Source of the DNA: Monoplex corrugatus
Taxonomy: Eukaryota > Mollusca > Gastropoda > Littorinimorpha > Ranellidae
Direction: 5' to 3'
NCBI GenBank assembly: GCA_030674185.1
Contig: JAPXFY010000026.1
Span: 37,644,709-37,708,708 of the forward strand
DNA: 64,000 nucleotides
Position numbers and translations under genes: made by a program. The notes under the pieces were generated by a model, which saw only the letters and a program-made list of their open reading frames with translations, was not told the DNA's origin and made no database searches. Positions 47,745 to 58,030 of the stretch are shown piece after piece. Numbering within the stretch: the stretch's first letter is position 1; each line of letters opens with the position of its first letter.

Positions 47745-49352
47745 CTGAAAACACAAACATGTCTTTAATTGGTTCCTGTGTACTGTATGGGGTGCACCTT
47801 CACCTAAAAACACAAGTCTTCAGTTGTTTCCCATGTACTGTATGGTACACCTGCACCTGTAAACACAAACATTTTTTCAGTTATTTCCTGTGTACTGTAT
47901 GGTACACCTGCACCTGGAAACATAAACAAGTCTTCAGTTATTTCCTGTGTAAACATGTTTTCAATTGTTTCATATGTACTGTATGGTATACCTGCACCTG
48001 GAAATACAAACATGTCTTAAGTTAGTTCCTGTGTACTGTGTGGTATACCTGCACCTGGAAACATAAACATGTCTTTAGGTGGTTCCTCTGTACTGTATGG
48101 TATACCTGCATCTGAATACACAAACATGTCGTTAGTTGTTTCTTGTGTACTGTATGGTACATGTGCACCTGAAAACAAACATGTTTTGTTTTCAGTTGTT
48201 TCCTGTGTACTGTATGGGGTATACCTGGAAACACAAACATGTCTTTAGCTGGTTCCTGTGTACTGTATGGTACATATGCACCTGAAAATAAAAATGCAAA
48301 CATGCCTTCAGTTGGTGCCTGTGTACTGTATGGTACACCTGCACCTGAAAATACACACATGCCTTCAGTTATTTCCCGTATACTGTATGATACACTTGCA
48401 CCCTGAAACAAAAACATGACTTCAGGCATTTCCTGTGTACTATATGGTACATCTGCACCTTAAAATACAAACATGAACATGTCTTCAGCTGGTTCCTGTT
48501 TACTGTATGGTGCACATGTACCTGAAAATACAAGATGTTTTTGTTATGACAGGGACTGACTGCACACACACACACAAATGTATACTTCTTCACAGTTGGC
48601 ACCAGAGTACCTGGCAGTGAGTAGCAACTGAAATACAAAACATCTCTCATTATGACAGAAGAGGCGACCACTTTGACACAGACTGGGTACACTTACAATG
48701 TATTCTTATTCACATTCAGTGACCCAGTACCAGGTAGTGCAGCTGCACCATAAATCACAAAACATTTCATTATGATAAAAGCCTCTACCGTAACAGGAAA
48801 CCAGAACGCACAGATATTTCTACACCTCTTTACAATCAGTGCCTGTGTACTTAAACATTTTATTATATAAAAACCTCTGCCTTAACAGGAAATGAGAGCA
48901 CACAGATATTTATACACCTCTTTATAATCAGTGTCTATGTACTTAAACATTCCATTATGATAAAAGCATCTGCGCTAACAGGAAATAAGAGCACACAGAT
49001 ATTTATATACCTCTTTACAATCAGTACCTGTGTACTTAAACATTTTATTATGATAAAAGCCTCTGCGTTAACAGGAAATGAGAGCACACAGATATTTATA
49101 TACCTCTTTACAATCAGTACCTGTGTACTTAAACATTTTATTATGATAAAAGCCTCTGCGTTAACAGGAAATGAGAGCTCACAGATATTTATACACCTCT
49201 TTACAATCAGTGCCTGTGTACTTTAAACATTTCATTATGATAAAAACCTCTGCCTTAACAGGAAATGAAACAGCACAGAATGTACACATCTTTACAATCG
49301 GTGCCTGTGTGCTGGACAGTGCAGCTACACCTGAACAGACAAACATGTCTTG
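47745..49352 (-). pseudogene. Tandem array of decayed copies of the Notch EGF5/6 exon and its 3' splice site
   Basis: Two repeat types are seen. At 47,745-48,535 about 13 units of about 57 bp carry (minus strand) TGTTTGTGTTTTCAGGTG, the acceptor and first bases of the adjacent exon, then TACCATACAGTACACAGGAA, similar to the exon's CCCGGTACACAGGTGCAG. At 48,540-49,352 about eight units of roughly 92-115 bp resemble the exon body in genomic sense: CTGACAGGGGCTGGGTGCGC in the exon versus TAACAGGAAATGAGAGCACA, then CTTCACAGTCTGCACCTGTG versus CTTTACAATCAGTGCCTGTG. The last unit keeps CTGGACAGTGCAGCTACACC, matching the exon's CGGGCAGTGCAGTGGCACC. Units contain stops, indels and a small CA run, so none encodes a complete EGF repeat. 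The origin by exon duplication is inference from this similarity. Confidence 0.75.
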
Positions 49353-49445
49353 TTCTGAGTCTGGAGTTTGTTCAAGAGGAATTCATCACACTTGGACAAT
49401 TCCACATGTGCTCCACCTCAATCTGTCAACAGTTCAGACGCTGAA
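49353..49445 (-). mobile_element. SINE family A fragment at the edge of the exon-derived array
   Basis: GTCTGGAGTTTGTTCAAGAG and CACTTGGACAATTCCACATG match the distal part of SINE A. The copy stops at about 49,445. Confidence 0.7.
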
Positions 49446-50243
49446 TGTTTAACTCTCTCTCTACGAGCATGGGGATTTCCCGATCACGTCTCAACAATGC
49501 TTGAGTACGAGCGTCAGAGAAATATGACTTGGGGTTTTGAAAATTCGCAGGGCTTTCAATATTTCCAGTATCCAAAACTAATGGCCAGAAATAGATTCTT
49601 CGGTCATTCTTAGCCTCAGGCCATTAGGTCACTGTACTCTGCAGTTGGTGTGTACACAGTGCAAAGTTCATGACCCACTAGCTCTGCAGCAAAGCAGATG
49701 ATGGAAAAGCAAATGGACCGAACAACACTCGACATCTCAGCACTCTTCAAGACGATCTCTTCTTTCAATGCACTCAGAGTAAGTGCAAGTTAGATTTTAT
49801 TTAATTTCATTCAAAATGTGACTGTAGGAACTGATATATTGACCTGACATTTTTCACCTGAAAATTTCTCTAATTTTATTTGTACCACTACTTAGCAACC
49901 ATGAGGGTTAGACAGTTGAAATTTAATAATAATTTCAGCATGTTGTACATCAAACTTTTAATATATAATCTGCCAAATTTCAAAGCTCTCTGTTTTCATT
50001 TCTTTGTATGAGAATTTTTCTCATGACCTATACAAATGGTGTGTATCAGGGGAACGGCAAGGGGCATAATTGTACGTTGCGAGTGAGTTAAGGACAGGCT
50101 GATGTACGCTTGATCACACTGGGTTCAAGGCCACGATTTTAATGAATTATTTTCGCTGTGTATCAATCACATGCATAACTGGGAGAAGTTCTGTTGTGTC
50201 AAACATCTTCTTCTTGAATGCTTGGAGTTACACAATGTGAGAC
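49446..50243. other. Notch intron, no further feature recognised
   Basis: AT-rich sequence between exons. No exon-like frame or known repeat is seen, apart from possible dispersed sequence at 49,450-49,620. Confidence 0.5.
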
Positions 50244-50422
50244 TTAACCCTTTGATTCCCACACCCTATCCACCAACGGCAAAAGCTTAACCCACTGACC
50301 CCTTCACCCTATCCACCAGCTTCCTGCAGGAAGCGAGTGGATAAGGTAAGGTAGTCAGTGGGTTTGGTGGGTACACAACAATGCAGGATGTGGTGCACAG
50401 GGTGCGGGAGTCAAAGGGTTAA
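50244..50422. mobile_element. TTAA hairpin MITE, copy 8
   Basis: TTAACCCTTTGATTCCCACA at the left and GTGCGGGAGTCAAAGGGTTAA at the right. The inner arms share a changed base pair (CCCACTGAC and GTCAGTGGG), which keeps pairing intact. TTAA is present on both sides. Confidence 0.9.
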
Positions 50423-51049
50423 GCACTAAACATTTGACTCCATAAAGAACCTCTTCAAACATGCTTCTCCTCTAGAGATAATTTTCAAGTTTTAACAAGC
50501 GATCAACAGATTTTTGTCTTCTTTGACAAAATTTATGGGAAAGATTTTTAAATGCATTTAGACTTGAGCAGACAATTACGTGTTTGGTTTTAACTGTCGT
50601 CTTTTTCATTAACCTTGGAGGTTTCTTTCATATGGTGTTAGCATTGATATGGCTTTAGTGGTCAGCCAGGCTATAAACACCACAAACTGAATAGCACTGT
50701 TCGTGCAATGAATAATTCAGCGATTTTGTTTTTTTTATGTATATACAAGATTTACAGACTCTGCAGTGCTATGTCAACAGTGTATGTTTGCGAGTGTCAG
50801 ATTCATTTACAACATTTTGAGTATGTACATCACATTTCTGTAACATTTTCTCAAATGACTTGTCACAGAAGACATAAAACGGCTTCAGATTTGATAAAAT
50901 TAGTAGATAATCATCTTTACCTTCTAAGGGCCAACCAAATACAAACCTGCATTAATACAATCTGTGATGATAATCAACAAATTTTCAAATGGAAGAAAAT
51001 TTCAGTGGAGGTGCGCAGAGCTAGTTTTGTGATGTCAAGTGTCGCGCGC

Positions 51050-51054
51050 GTGTG

Positions 51055-51116
<62 letters not shown>

Positions 51117-51140
51117 TGCGTGCGTGCGTGCGTGTGTGTG
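51050..51140. repeat. (GT)n microsatellite
   Basis: About 30 GT units then (GTGC)n. Confidence 0.95.
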
Positions 51141-51533
51141 TGGGGTGACGTCAAAAAAACAGCTCAGCTTGCCCACTGTACCTGAATGCCAGAGTAGTTG
51201 TGGGGCCTTTAAAATTACTCAAAAATGTATTCTAAACCACAGCATGCATACAAAAAAACAAAACAAAACAAAAAAAAAAGTGTTCAAAGTTATGCTTACC
51301 AATAACAGTAACACACACAAGAATTAATAAACACTTCTATTCCACACACACCTCCCAACTACAACAGACAAGCCAAGGGGGATAATCCTACATATAGTGG
51401 AAACAGCTGCACTTACTAAGCAATGAGCTGAAGTTTTGTGCTCCTTCTGAACCTTAGTTTCAAACCATTTGTTCTTTTCCTCTGTGTGTGTGTATGTGCA
51501 TGCGTGCGTGTGTGTGTGTGTGTGTGTGTGTGT

Positions 51534-52585
51534 AGCCTGAAAAGGTTTGGCTTTAAAATTAGCCTCAGTAAGAAAGAGGCTGTTTCAGTCAACACTATTC
51601 AGGCTTCCACCGCTTCACCATCTCCAACTGTCACCTGGAGATCAAGAGTAAACAAATTCCAATACTTGATCTATACAGTCAATAGCAATGGAACTCTTAA
51701 TGCAGAGTTGATACTGCAAATATCCAAGACCAGCTCTGCCTGTGGCCGGCTGACCAAGGGATTGTAGGAAGACCAAGGCATCAGGTTTGCCAGAAAGATT
51801 GCTGGGTAAGGAGAGGTAGATCTATCAATGGCACAATGAACTCATGGAACAGGTCCACTACAAAGATGTCTGCATAAGATCTGCATTATCAGTTTGCGAG
51901 AGCAAGTGTCCAAGTTTCAAGTTGTGAAAAGTGTGGCTTGACATGCCCTCAGTGTCTACGCAAATGCCAGCTTCATAAACCCTTTGACTCCCTCACCCTG
52001 TCAACCAGCATCCTGCATTGTCAACCATCTAGCAAAGCAAAAGCTTCACCCCTTGACTCCCTCACCCTATTCACTAGCTTCCTGCAGGAAGCTGGTAAAT
52101 AGGGTGAGGGAGTCAATGCACTGAGTTTTCGCAGTTGCTGGTAGGATGCAGGAGTCAAAGGGTTAATTAAACTGCTGTCCATTTAAAAGACAACAGCAAA
52201 GATGCTTCTGTACAGGGAGCTGAAGCAAGGACACCATGACCTGGGAAGACCACTTAAAGCAATAAAAAGATGCTCTGATGGCCAATCTCATCAACTGCCA
52301 AAAGAAACACCATCAACTGGGAAGACACTGCCTGCAAAAGGGTATGCTGGTGACAGCAGGGCACACATGGCTCAATCACTTCTGATCTATGCAGAGCAGT
52401 TCTTATTCAACAACACAGAGACCAGCGTAAGCAGAACCCAGTGCTGCAGGACTCCCTCACATACAGCATCTGCAGGAGACCATGTGTCTCCAGGACTGGT
52501 CTTCTATCTCACATGAAGACCAATATGCTAACTCATCAGTCGAATCTACAAGACTCCATCATCGCTCATATTATTATTATTATGC
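51534..52585 (+). mobile_element. Second LINE family relic, C-terminal region with zinc-finger-like end
   Basis: Plus-strand translation: LKRFGFKISLSKKEA, VNKFQYLIYTVNSNGTLNAE and ISKTSSACGRLTKGL match the region after the reverse transcriptase catalytic box of non-LTR elements. After a gap, LLYRELKQGHHDLGRPLKA and, near the end, SICRRPCVSRTGLLSHMKT, a C2H2-like ending known in some LINE families. A (TTA)n tail (52,569-52,583) marks the 3' end. Frame breaks are several. A hairpin MITE is inserted at 51,975-52,166. The two minus-strand RTE-like relics lack this ending, so it is a different lineage. Confidence 0.8.
51975..52166. mobile_element. TTAA hairpin MITE, copy 9 (inside the LINE relic)
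   Basis: TAAACCCTTTGACTCCCTCA at the left, inner arms CCTCACCCTATTCACTAGCT and AGCTGGTAAATAGGGTGAGG around CTGCAG, right end GGAGTCAAAGGGTTAA. Forward orientation by the loop CATCTAGCAAAGCAAAAGCT. Confidence 0.9.
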
Positions 52586-52604
52586 AGTCATCACATTTAC
52601 TCAC

Positions 52605-52809
52605 TCGTATGTGCCATGCATGTTGACGCAGGTGCCACCATTCTGACACAAGGTCAGGTCCTCTATGCATTCGTCCACATCCTGTGTGCAGCGTCGACCT
52701 CTGAACCCTGGCCGACATAGACATTCGTAGCCCTGGTCCAGCGGGCTGCACGTGCCTTCGTTATGACAGGGACTGGAGGCGCAGTGGTCCACTGATTCAC
52801 AGTGTTCGC
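52605..52809 (-). CDS. Notch: Notch receptor, exon encoding end of EGF3, EGF4 and start of EGF5
   Basis: On the minus strand, acceptor TTGCACTTTCAG opens a 205-bp exon, phase 1 in and phase 2 out, with donor GA|GTGAGT. EHCE closes EGF3. VDHCASSPCHNEGTC to RPGFRGRRC is a complete EGF4, with an O-glucose consensus (CASSPC) and an O-fucose consensus (CHNEGTC). DVDECIEDLTLCQNGGTC and NMHGTYE begin EGF5, with the calcium-binding DVDEC signature and a further O-fucose consensus (CQNGGTC). The pattern parallels vertebrate Notch1 CASNPCANGGQC and DVNEC. It joins in frame to the exons on both sides. The (TTA)n end of a LINE relic lies about 21 bases inside the following intron. Confidence 0.94.
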
Positions 52810-52914
52810 CTGAAAGTGCAAGGGGGATAACAGGTAAGTCATATTCTGTTCATGCTGTTTATTCATTAGCCAACTGTACAGGCATACAAATACACTAAAA
52901 ACAAAGTCTAATCG

Positions 52915-53082
52915 CTAGTCAGCATGGCCCGCAGCGAACTCAATTCTGGGTAGGATTTGGTCAGGGCCAAAAAAGAAAAAAACACCTCATAACAGTTCTT
53001 TTAACTGAGAGACAACAGAGCCTGCAGCCTTACAGTCATCAGTCCACTGTGCTGATCACTCCACCAAGGTGGCCGACTGCCT
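52915..53082 (-). mobile_element. SINE family B fragment with head
   Basis: Genomic sense shows CTGGGTAGGATTTGGTCAGG and a degraded reverse head (CACTCCACCAAGGTGGCCGA). It lies in the Notch intron. Confidence 0.65.
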
Positions 53083-53192
53083 CATCACCTGTAGTCCCTT
53101 TGTTACAGTACCGGTAGTTGAGCTGGCAGCTGGCTGAGGAAGGGACAGAACTCTTTCCAAAAATCTAATCTACTTTACAGATTTTCATTACT

Positions 53193-53338
53193 GACCCTTT
53201 GACTCCCTCACCCTGTCCACCAGCATCTTACACTGCCAACCATGCTAGCGAAACAAAAACTTAACTCTTTGACTCCCTCACCTTATCACCAGCTTCCTGA
53301 CAACTGGTGGACAGAGTGCGGGAGTCAAAAGGATTTAA
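53193..53338. mobile_element. TTAA hairpin MITE, copy 10 (abuts the piggyBac element)
   Basis: CCCTTTGACTCCCTCACCC at the left, the loop AACCATGCTAGCGAAACAAA (forward), and right end GGAGTCAAAAGGATTTAA, whose last four bases are also the target duplication of the piggyBac element that follows. The inner palindrome has lost most of its right arm. Confidence 0.85.
53335..53338. other. Left TTAA target duplication of the piggyBac element
   Basis: TTAA directly precedes the terminal CCTTTCCCGTAC. The matching TTAA is at 57,247-57,250. TTAA duplication is diagnostic of the piggyBac superfamily. Confidence 0.9.
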
Positions 53339-53343
53339 CCTTT

Positions 53344-53605
53344 CCCGTACTCCGTGGGTGTGAAATCACCCAGACACGTGTTTTTTGCTCTGTAACTCAA
53401 GTAATTTTGAAGCCACTTCCACTTAATTTCATGACTTTGTCCCTAATATATTATACTACATATCAACTGAAAATTATTTTGTTTTATACATAAACAAAGA
53501 AATAATTAAACAATTAATGTCCCAGTACGTCGTGGGTGTGAGAACACCCATACTACCAAAGAATAAACCTTGCACGCCGTACGTCGTGGGTGTGGGGCCA
53601 CCCAT
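53344..53605 (+). repeat. Left subterminal repeats of the piggyBac element
   Basis: Three copies (near 53,347, 53,525 and 53,579) of CGTAC(T/G)(C/T)CGTGGGTGTG, each followed by a short spacer and CACCCA, so each can form a small hairpin (GGGTGTG...CACCC). By analogy with other piggyBac elements, subterminal repeats could be transposase binding sites. That role is inference. Confidence 0.85.
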
Positions 53606-53926
53606 ACTTACAAAGCTTGCGCGCCACACGCTATGAATATGACGTCACGCGTGCTTGCTACGGAGAGATAAGAGTCGCGTTGGTAAGAAATTCCTTCCTG
53701 CCCACGATTTGGTGCCACCGAGTTCCCGTCTGCTTTGTCTTTTGTGGATATCCCGGTTCAAGTCTGCGGTAAGTTTTACTCTGAAGTTGTAACTCATTTC
53801 ATAAAACGATATTTAGTGCACTAGATATCTACAACAATGTTGAATGAATTGTTTTTCTTGTAGAAAAGAGAATAATCGGTCCGAATTAGTTCCAAAGACC
53901 TAAAAAAAAAATTAAAAAAAAAAAAA

Positions 53927-54145
53927 ATGCCAGCCAGCCGGTCAAGGGAAAGGGGACTGGTAACAGGATGCAGCTGCGATGCTCCGGCATCTGCTGAAGT
54001 CCATGCTGTAAACACACCGTCTCCTGCCTCTTCATGCCACAAGGGAGGCAGGGAAGGGAAAAGTAGAGGGAGGGCGCTAGAAAAGGCTGTCGCTTCTGTC
54101 GGCACAATTACAATCATTTCTAATCGGATATGGAATGTAGGCGCA

Positions 54146-54147
<2 letters not shown>
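53927..54147 (+). other. Possible N-terminal remnant of the transposase reading frame
   Basis: An ATG after an A-rich tract opens a Ser/Arg-rich frame (MPASRSRERGLVTG...) that stays open into the (GT)n tract. Position and composition would suit a disordered transposase N-terminus, but no conserved block is seen. It may be chance. Confidence 0.2.
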
Positions 54148-54208
<61 letters not shown>

Positions 54209-54322
54209 ACGCGCGCGGTGTGCGTGTGTGTGCAAAAAAAAAAGTGAAATGATTCATAGTGTGTGTGCGGGCGTGTGTGCGCGCGCGTGTGTTTGTATGT
54301 GTGTGTGTGTGTTTGAATGAGC

Positions 54323-54401
<79 letters not shown>

Positions 54402-54420
54402 GTGTGTGTGTGTGTGAGTG
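54148..54420. repeat. (GT)n microsatellite inside the piggyBac element
   Basis: GT tracts with GCGCGC and A8 interruptions, occupying the place where the central transposase domain would be expected. Confidence 0.95.
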
Positions 54421-54550
54421 TGTGACTGAAAGTGAATATATGCACGCACACGCAGATACGATTAGCTAAAACTGCCATTAGAATGTTTGCATTGCTGGTT
54501 AGTTTGATCAAGCGTGGGCATTTTTATGCAAACGTTTGAGAATATTTCTA

Positions 54551-55400
54551 CTTTCTTTACAGCTCAATCTTTACGGAATGGAGAGACTTTCGTTGGAACG
54601 GTGAGAAGCAACAGGACCTTCCTTCCTGAGCCATTCAAACAAAAAGCTGGCCAGGAGCTCCATAGCTCAACTTTTGTTTTTCAATGAGAAAACGACTCTG
54701 GTGAATTACCAGACAAAGGCCAACAAAAACGTGGTGGTTTTGAGCACCATGCACCATGACAAGGCAGTGGATCCAACAGCCATCAAAAAGAAGCCTGACA
54801 TTATCAGGTTCTATAATGCCACCAAAGGCGCCGTGGATGCAATGGACAAAATGGCCCACGCATACTCCACCAAAAGGGTCACTAAGGTGGCCTATGGTCA
54901 TGTTTTTTAACACGCTTGACCTGGGCACCATAGCCGCAAGGGTCATCTGGCAAAAGAAATTTCCGGATGACAAGCTGTCTCATCCTGACATGAGACTGCA
55001 GTTCCTGGTCAAGATGGCAGAGCAGCTGTGCATGGAGCAAATACAGACAAGGTTTTCAGCCACAAATCTCTCCAGACCGCTCCGGCAAACACTGACGTTT
55101 GTCGCTGACCATCTTTCTGAGAAATCGGTATCGGAACACCAACCACGGAAAGGAACAAGCTGCTCAGGCAAGCGAAAGACAGCAACCTGTTCGGACAAGA
55201 GGGGTCCACCAGAGAAGGCAGCAAAACAGGGCATGAAGAAGCAAGGTCGTTGTGGCTCTTGTCACTGGAAGTCTGACCGCAAGACCACCATGTTCTGCTT
55301 CCATTGTTCTGCCTGGCTTTGCAAGGAACATGTCAAGCATATTTGCCAGGACTGTACTGCACTAGCCTCCACCAGCATGGTCGTCACCATTGCGGAGTAG
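54551..55400 (+). pseudogene. piggyBac transposase, C-terminal remnant
   Basis: Read in three consecutive frames. ETFVGTVRSNRTFLPEPFK corresponds to the conserved GTVR block after the second catalytic Asp. NEKTTLVNYQTKANKNVVVL and STMHH follow, then FYNATKGAVDAMDKMA, which holds the third catalytic Asp (GxVDxxD). RWPMVMFFNTLDLG and VIWQKKFPDD follow. The end carries a cysteine-rich domain, CGSCHWKSDRK, FCFHCSAWLCKEH and HICQDC, in the C5HC2 order of piggyBac C-termini. A one-base change in a T run at about 54,677-54,681 and a second shift at about 54,885-54,890 break the frame. The stop is at 55,398. The first two catalytic Asp regions are absent, so the protein cannot be active. No splice evidence is needed to explain the remnant. 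Confidence 0.9.
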
Positions 55401-56241
55401 GAAGGCTCTCATCAGCAGCTGCCCATAGAAAGCTTGCAGATAAAGTTTTACCTGTAGTGACATTATTATGGATATACCTATTTTATTGTACAGTGGTTTT
55501 TTTTTTTTTAAGTCTTGACTTTAGCTGTATCATCATGACCTGCATGAAATAGGGCGATAGCTACATTTTCTGAACGAAGTGCTGCCAGTTCAGTGATAGG
55601 TTATTTTTATGATTTCATTGAAAGCTCTGTGTGTGTTTATGTTTGTGGGTGTGTGTGTGTGTATGTTTGTGCGTGTGGACGTGTGTGTGTGCAGTCCGTT
55701 TCAAAGCTTAAAAGGTAGAAAAGGAGCGAAAAGAGGAGAAATGGTCTGCAACAAGTTGTAATGTATGTGTTTCCTTTATAAAAAAGATTTTTTTCTAATT
55801 GCCCGCATTGTTATTTATCAATGATTGCAATTTTGTTAGCAGTGAGTAATGTTAATGGCCTCTGCAACGGAACTGGAATGTCATAGCATACGTGTTTTCT
55901 GTTTGAACACCCTTACTTGGCTGTATGAAGAGAGAGAGAGGAGGGGTGGATAAATAATTAGGAATAATGCAATATGTTCTTGGCTGGTATGTTGGTATAT
56001 TTTATGACAAAATTGGTTTTGTGTGTGTTTGTGCGCGCGCGCGCGTGCACATGAGCTTGCGTGTTGTTTTGATATTTGGATGAACTATGACAAAATTAAA
56101 ATTTCTGTCAGGAAAAATCTTTGTTTTAGGTATTTGATGAATAAAATATGCATATTACCCCTAACTATCAATTTGTGGGCGTCTGTATTTGAGAGAAAAT
56201 GCATTGTGCTAATTAGTTATACGAAGGCAGTCAACTGAACA

Positions 56242-56289
<48 letters not shown>

Positions 56290-56955
56290 TGTCATATACC
56301 TATCTACCCATTTACATCAAAACTAAAATGCCAAATAACCATGTTGCAACATTCTCTCCACTGTCACTTTCTATCACACACTATGATCTCTCTGTCTTCT
56401 CTGTCTCGCCAACTCACATAAACACACACACTGCCCCGTGCCTAGCCATGCATTAACATTCATATATATATATAAATGTAAAATATGATTATATATATCA
56501 CATAGGAATAAAGAAATGAAAAATAGCAACATGAATACATTCCCAATATTTCGGCCTTGCGGCTTTCTTCCTGAGCGGGCCGCGTACTGCCAAGTGTGAG
56601 CAATGTACGTCATAATCAAAATGACGCAAAGTAACATTACGTATTTTTTAAAAAACAAAAACCACGTAGGCCTTGGTATGTTGCACATTCAAGGAAACAT
56701 CATACTGACAGAGGATCAAGTATTTCTAATGTTTTACCAGTACACACACCGCGCGCGCGCGCGGGCGCGGGCGCGTGTTCTATGTAGCATAGCTCACATG
56801 CAAACACACAGATACACGCACATTCATGCGGCCACCTGTGCACAGCTATTCACTGAGAAACAACAACAACAAACAACCGTTTGACGTAAATAGCAAGACT
56901 CTCATCTCACAGAAGTCAAATTTGCATGACGCACGGCAAGGTCTTACTTCCTCAA
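55401..56955. other. piggyBac element 3' non-coding part
   Basis: AT-rich sequence with (GT)n near 55,625-55,690, (CA)n at 56,243-56,285 and (TA)n near 56,463. No further coding remnant is recognised. Confidence 0.6.
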
Positions 56956-57240
56956 AAAAAACATGGGTTACTGTGCACCCACGGCGTACGGCGAGGGGTT
57001 AGTTTCTATACAAAAACCATGGGTTACTGTGCACCCACGGCGTACGGCAACGGGTTAGTTCCTATACAGAAACCATGGGTTACTGTACACCCACGGCGTA
57101 CGGCGAGGGATTAGCTCCTATACAGAAACCATGGGTTACTGTACACCCACGGCGTACGGCGAGGGGTCATTCCTTCTTAGAAAGCATGGGTTTCTGCACA
57201 TCCACGAAGTACAGCGCGCAAAATTTTAGGCGACGTACGG
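56956..57240 (-). repeat. Right subterminal tandem repeats of the piggyBac element
   Basis: Four tandem units of about 56 bp and a fifth diverged one share CCATGGGTTACTGTGCACCC and ACGGCGTACGGCGAGGGGTT. On the minus strand each carries CCGTACGCCGTGGGTG, the same motif as at the left end but pointing inward from the right. The high similarity of units suggests recent amplification or gene conversion. Confidence 0.9.
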
Positions 57241-57246
57241 GAAAGG

Positions 57247-57338
57247 TTAATATAGATGGTCTTCTACATCGCTATTCATGACAGAGTGCGGGAGTCAAAA
57301 GGATTTAATATAGATGTTCCTCTACATCGCTATTCATC
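57247..57338. repeat. piggyBac right flank with duplicated, unoccupied target
   Basis: After TTAA (57,247-57,250) comes TATAGATGGTCTTCTACATC and GCTATTCAT. Directly after it, at 57,280-57,338, the sequence GACAGAGTGCGGGAGTCAAA and AGGATTTAATATAGATG, then TCTACATCGCTATTCATC, joins the left flank (53,310-53,338) to the right flank without the transposon. The unit is 59 bp. Confidence 0.9.
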
Positions 57339-57439
57339 AAACTGATTCAGACTCATTGCACATTAAAACAACCAACCAGACTTCTTAGTGGAGCATGGAA
57401 AACTCAAGCAGTCACATGAGCTGACCACATTCCACTATG

Positions 57440-57725
57440 TTGTTGTACAGTCTGCATCTTCAGTGCACATACACGCTGGGTGTTTTTATGTTTCTATAAT
57501 CCAGTTACTGACATGACTTGAGGCTCCTTTACATTCATATTTGATATTCTGCATTCATTTACACATGAACAGGGATTTAGCCAATGGCAGGTCTGTACAC
57601 ATGTTGACCTGGAAGATCCCAAAAATCTCCGCCCTTTATCCACCCTGTGTCTTGATGGATCGACCCCAGGAACTTCTGACTGGAAGTCTGACATATACCC
57701 ACTATCTGTCAGAAGTGGATTTCAA
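57440..57725 (-). mobile_element. SINE family G copy
   Basis: Shares CTGCATCTTCAGTGCACATA, GGGTGTTTTTATGTTTCTAT and CAGGTCTGTACACATGTTGA with the copy at 43,640-43,972. The head is diverged. Confidence 0.72.
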
Positions 57726-57759
57726 CCCCACGCCCACATTCATAGACCAGTGCCTCTAT

Positions 57760-58030
57760 CTTTCAGCCTGGTTGACACCAGGATGTATTACCATGGTAAA
57801 CGCAGAGTACAACCCTGTCATGCAGACTTGATCTGAAATGGAACATAACAGTATCATCACTATCATCCCCATTATCATTGTCATAGTGTTGTGAAAAAAA
57901 TTGCCCCAGATTCTGTGGCCCTTTGTGTTCTGCTCTGATGGTGACCTTACTTTCAGTGGCACGTTAGAGACCCAAAATAAATAGTGTTGGGACAGTGACG
58001 CAGGAGTCATGTGGGACAATGGAGCAGAAA
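57760..58030 (+). repeat. Dispersed repeat (shared with 47,300-47,420)
   Basis: CCAGATTCTGTGGCCCTTTG and GATGGTGACCTTACTTTCAG match the segment at 47,355-47,400. Also similar in part to 42,900-43,050 on the opposite strand. Confidence 0.5.

Larger units (their letters stand above)
53339..57246 (+). mobile_element. piggyBac-type DNA transposon, 3,908 bp, inactive
   Basis: Both ends are identified. The left end is CCTTTCCCGTACTCCGTGGG and the right end is CGACGTACGGGAAAGG. The first 12 bases are a perfect terminal inverted repeat, flanked by TTAA on each side. Inside each end, copies of a CGTACG(C/T)CGTGGGTG motif point inward: three at the left and about four at the right. The only recognisable gene remnant is the C-terminal third of a piggyBac transposase (54,551-55,400, plus strand). 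Two frameshifts, loss of the region with the first two catalytic Asp residues, and a (GT)n tract of about 270 bp (54,148-54,420) show it is non-autonomous. It lies antisense within a Notch intron. Confidence 0.9.

Noticed and set aside
48957..49226. 89-codon plus-strand open frame with MIKASALTGNES-like repeats
   Set aside because: It lies antisense across the exon-derived tandem array. The repeats arise from the units of about 92 bp.
51438..51767. Host protein-coding gene at this open frame
   Set aside because: The C-terminal half matches non-LTR retrotransposon sequence and the N-terminal half is a GT microsatellite.
54756..55400. Single intact 214-codon gene
   Set aside because: Only the part from RWPMVMFFN onward is homologous to transposase. 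The first 40 or so codons are an off-frame reading of the preceding transposase segment.
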